From: Anaerolinea sp.
GTDB taxonomy: Bacteria > Chloroflexota > Anaerolineae > Anaerolineales > Anaerolineaceae
Length of the DNA stretch: 64,000 nt
NCBI GenBank assembly: GCA_029975055.1
Contig: JARKPU010000022.1
Coordinates: 124,001 to 188,000, forward strand
Direction of reading: 5' to 3'
Both the position numbers and the translations under genes were made by a program. Positions 62,513 to 64,000 of the stretch are shown here, one piece after another. Position 1 is the stretch's first letter, and each line of letters begins with the position of its first letter. Below the pieces are notes generated by a model. The model made no database searches, had not been told where the DNA came from, and saw only the letters and a program-made list of their open reading frames with translations.

Positions 62513-63021
62513 ATGCTCTCATCCAATGGCGGATCTGTTTTTTCACCCGGCTCCGCTCGGGTGTGCACCCCGCCGCCTGGGGGCGGGGTGGCCTTCTCTC
62601 CCCTTGCCAGGTAATGAGCCAGGTTCTCGCGGCTCACCAGACTGAGCTGCGCGGGCACATCCTCGGGCGCAAACCAGCCGATGGCGCTGCACTTGCCCGG
62701 CTCGCGGATAGCAGGCTCGCCCGAGCGCACCCGGCAGAGAAAGGTGGGCGAAACCCAATGCTGGCCTTCCTCCGGCAGGATGTGATCGACCACGTCGAGC
62801 AGCTCGAGCACCTCCACCTCGATGCCGAACTCCTCACGCATCTCGCGCCGCAGGGCATCGGCCAGGCGCTCGCCAAACTCCACCGACCCGCCGGGGAACT
62901 CCCAAAGGCCGCGCTCGTTCTTGGCCTGCGGGCCGCGTTGCGCCAGGAAGAGCCGGCCCGCGTCGTCAACGATCAACGCGCCCACGCCCACGCCGATAAA
63001 ATCCACTCCGCGCCTGCTCAT
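62500..63021 (-). CDS. NUDIX hydrolase
   Basis: GLWEFPGGSVEFGERLADALRREMREEFGIEVEV (Nudix box); ATG at 63021 preferred over 63270. Confidence 0.92.
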   Translation of the reverse strand: MSRRGVDFIGVGVGALIVDDAGRLFLAQRGPQAKNERGLWEFPGGSVEFGERLADALRREMREEFGIEVEVLELLDVVDHILPEEGQHWVSPTFLCRVRSGEPAIREPGKCSAIGWFAPEDVPAQLSLVSRENLAHYLARGEKATPPPGGGVHTRAEPGEKTDPPLDESIWNS

Positions 63022-63962
63022 ACGATCCACGGCGCCGCGAAGGTGGCCTCCACCTGCCCGGCGGCCAGGTTCCACCAATGGATCACGCCGCTCTCCAGCA
63101 GGCTGGCCAGATGAATGCCGTCTGGCGCGCAAAACAGGCCGTGCACGGCCTGCGGCTCGGGGAGCACCGCCTCCACCGCGGCGCGGCGCATCCCGCCGGC
63201 AGAAATGCGCCCCAGGTTGAGAATTTGCACCTCGAAGGGCGAGACGGCCGTGCTGGCCACCGGCCCCCACACGCTCACCGCCACCAGGCGCGGGTCGCTC
63301 ACCATGGCGGCGGCCACGTTGGTGAACCCGCTCACCCAGGTTTCACCGGCGATATGGCCGGTGGAAAGGTCAAAAACCGAGAGGTGATAGATATCATCGC
63401 TGATCATGAGCAGGTTGTGCTCGCGCGAAAAGTTGAACGGCGGCAGGCTGCGAAATTTGTTCACCTTGAACTTGAAGCGCCGCGCCCCGCTGGCCAGGTC
63501 CACGCACAGGCCGCTGGCCCAGCCCTGCCCGGCCACCTCGCCGGCCAGGGTGACGACCAGCGAGCGGTCGTCGGGCGCAAGCGCGCAGGCCTCGAGGGCA
63601 GGGTAATAGCGCGGGTCATGCTCGATGCGCACCACCCGTTTAGGCTCGATTCCCAGCGCATCGCGCAGCTCGATGAGCAGCTTGTAGCGGTCGGGGGCGG
63701 CCACAAAGCGCTGGTGCAGGCTGAGCTCCGCGGCATCCAGGGCCTTCAACGCACATTCGGCCCCGGTGCATGCCTCCCAGGCCTTCACCGCGCCGCCGGA
63801 AGAGCCGGTCAGCAGCCGCCGGCCGCTTCGCTCCACGCCCAGCAGGCCGCCCGGAAGCGCGCGCACGTAAGCACCGTCGCGCAAATCCCACACGTCCACC
63901 GATTCGTCGCTGGTGGAATGGAACAGGAACTCTCCGCCAGGTGATATGTAGAGCGGCTTCAA
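63018..63962 (-). CDS. WD40/beta-propeller-like repeat protein
   Basis: LYISPGGEFLFHSTSDESVDVWDLRDGAYVRAL, GLFCAPDGIHLASLLESGVIHWWNLAAGQVEATF. Confidence 0.75.
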   Translation of the reverse strand: MKPLYISPGGEFLFHSTSDESVDVWDLRDGAYVRALPGGLLGVERSGRRLLTGSSGGAVKAWEACTGAECALKALDAAELSLHQRFVAAPDRYKLLIELRDALGIEPKRVVRIEHDPRYYPALEACALAPDDRSLVVTLAGEVAGQGWASGLCVDLASGARRFKFKVNKFRSLPPFNFSREHNLLMISDDIYHLSVFDLSTGHIAGETWVSGFTNVAAAMVSDPRLVAVSVWGPVASTAVSPFEVQILNLGRISAGGMRRAAVEAVLPEPQAVHGLFCAPDGIHLASLLESGVIHWWNLAAGQVEATFAAPWIV

Positions 63963-64000
63963 GGCAGATCACCTCAACTTCAAGCGCACCACACGGGCTT

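Noticed and set aside
1-64000. CRISPR array, prophage, integrase or IS transposase
   Set aside because: No regularly spaced repeats, Cas, phage structural or transposase motifs were found on either strand; only short palindromic repeats.

Overview
The window is high-GC bacterial chromosome with a Chloroflexota/Anaerolineae-like flavour. That lineage call is inference from NBR1-Ig lipoproteins, paired BMP-family nucleoside-type ABC transporters and dispersed palindromic repeats. Nearly all sequence is explained by about 45 protein genes. RNA genes seen are a minus-strand RNase P RNA, one minus-strand CAT-anticodon tRNA and a decayed tandem copy of that tRNA. The main functional blocks are a SARP/AAA regulator running off the left edge, a first BMP ABC transporter (minus), a tungstate tupBCA operon facing a GntR-PBP regulator, dnaK/larE/folD housekeeping genes, and a plus-strand catabolic region at about 43.4-60.9 kb. 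That region holds an 8-oxoguanine deaminase/SsnA-like enzyme, adenine deaminase, a GntR/UTRA regulator, an ATCase-like enzyme, a YgeW-like carbamoyltransferase, carbamate kinase, a second BMP transporter and two fold-type-II PLP enzymes. I read it as a possible variant anaerobic purine/ureide catabolic locus with a candidate operator ATTGTCTGACA at both ends. Other points of interest are a possible unrecognised nucleotidyltransferase family, a signal-less cysteine-protease-like/M23/SH3 fusion, leaderless promoters for tup and a MerR gene, and a palindrome family whose distal arms vary but stay complementary. All calls come from reading the sequence; no database search was run.
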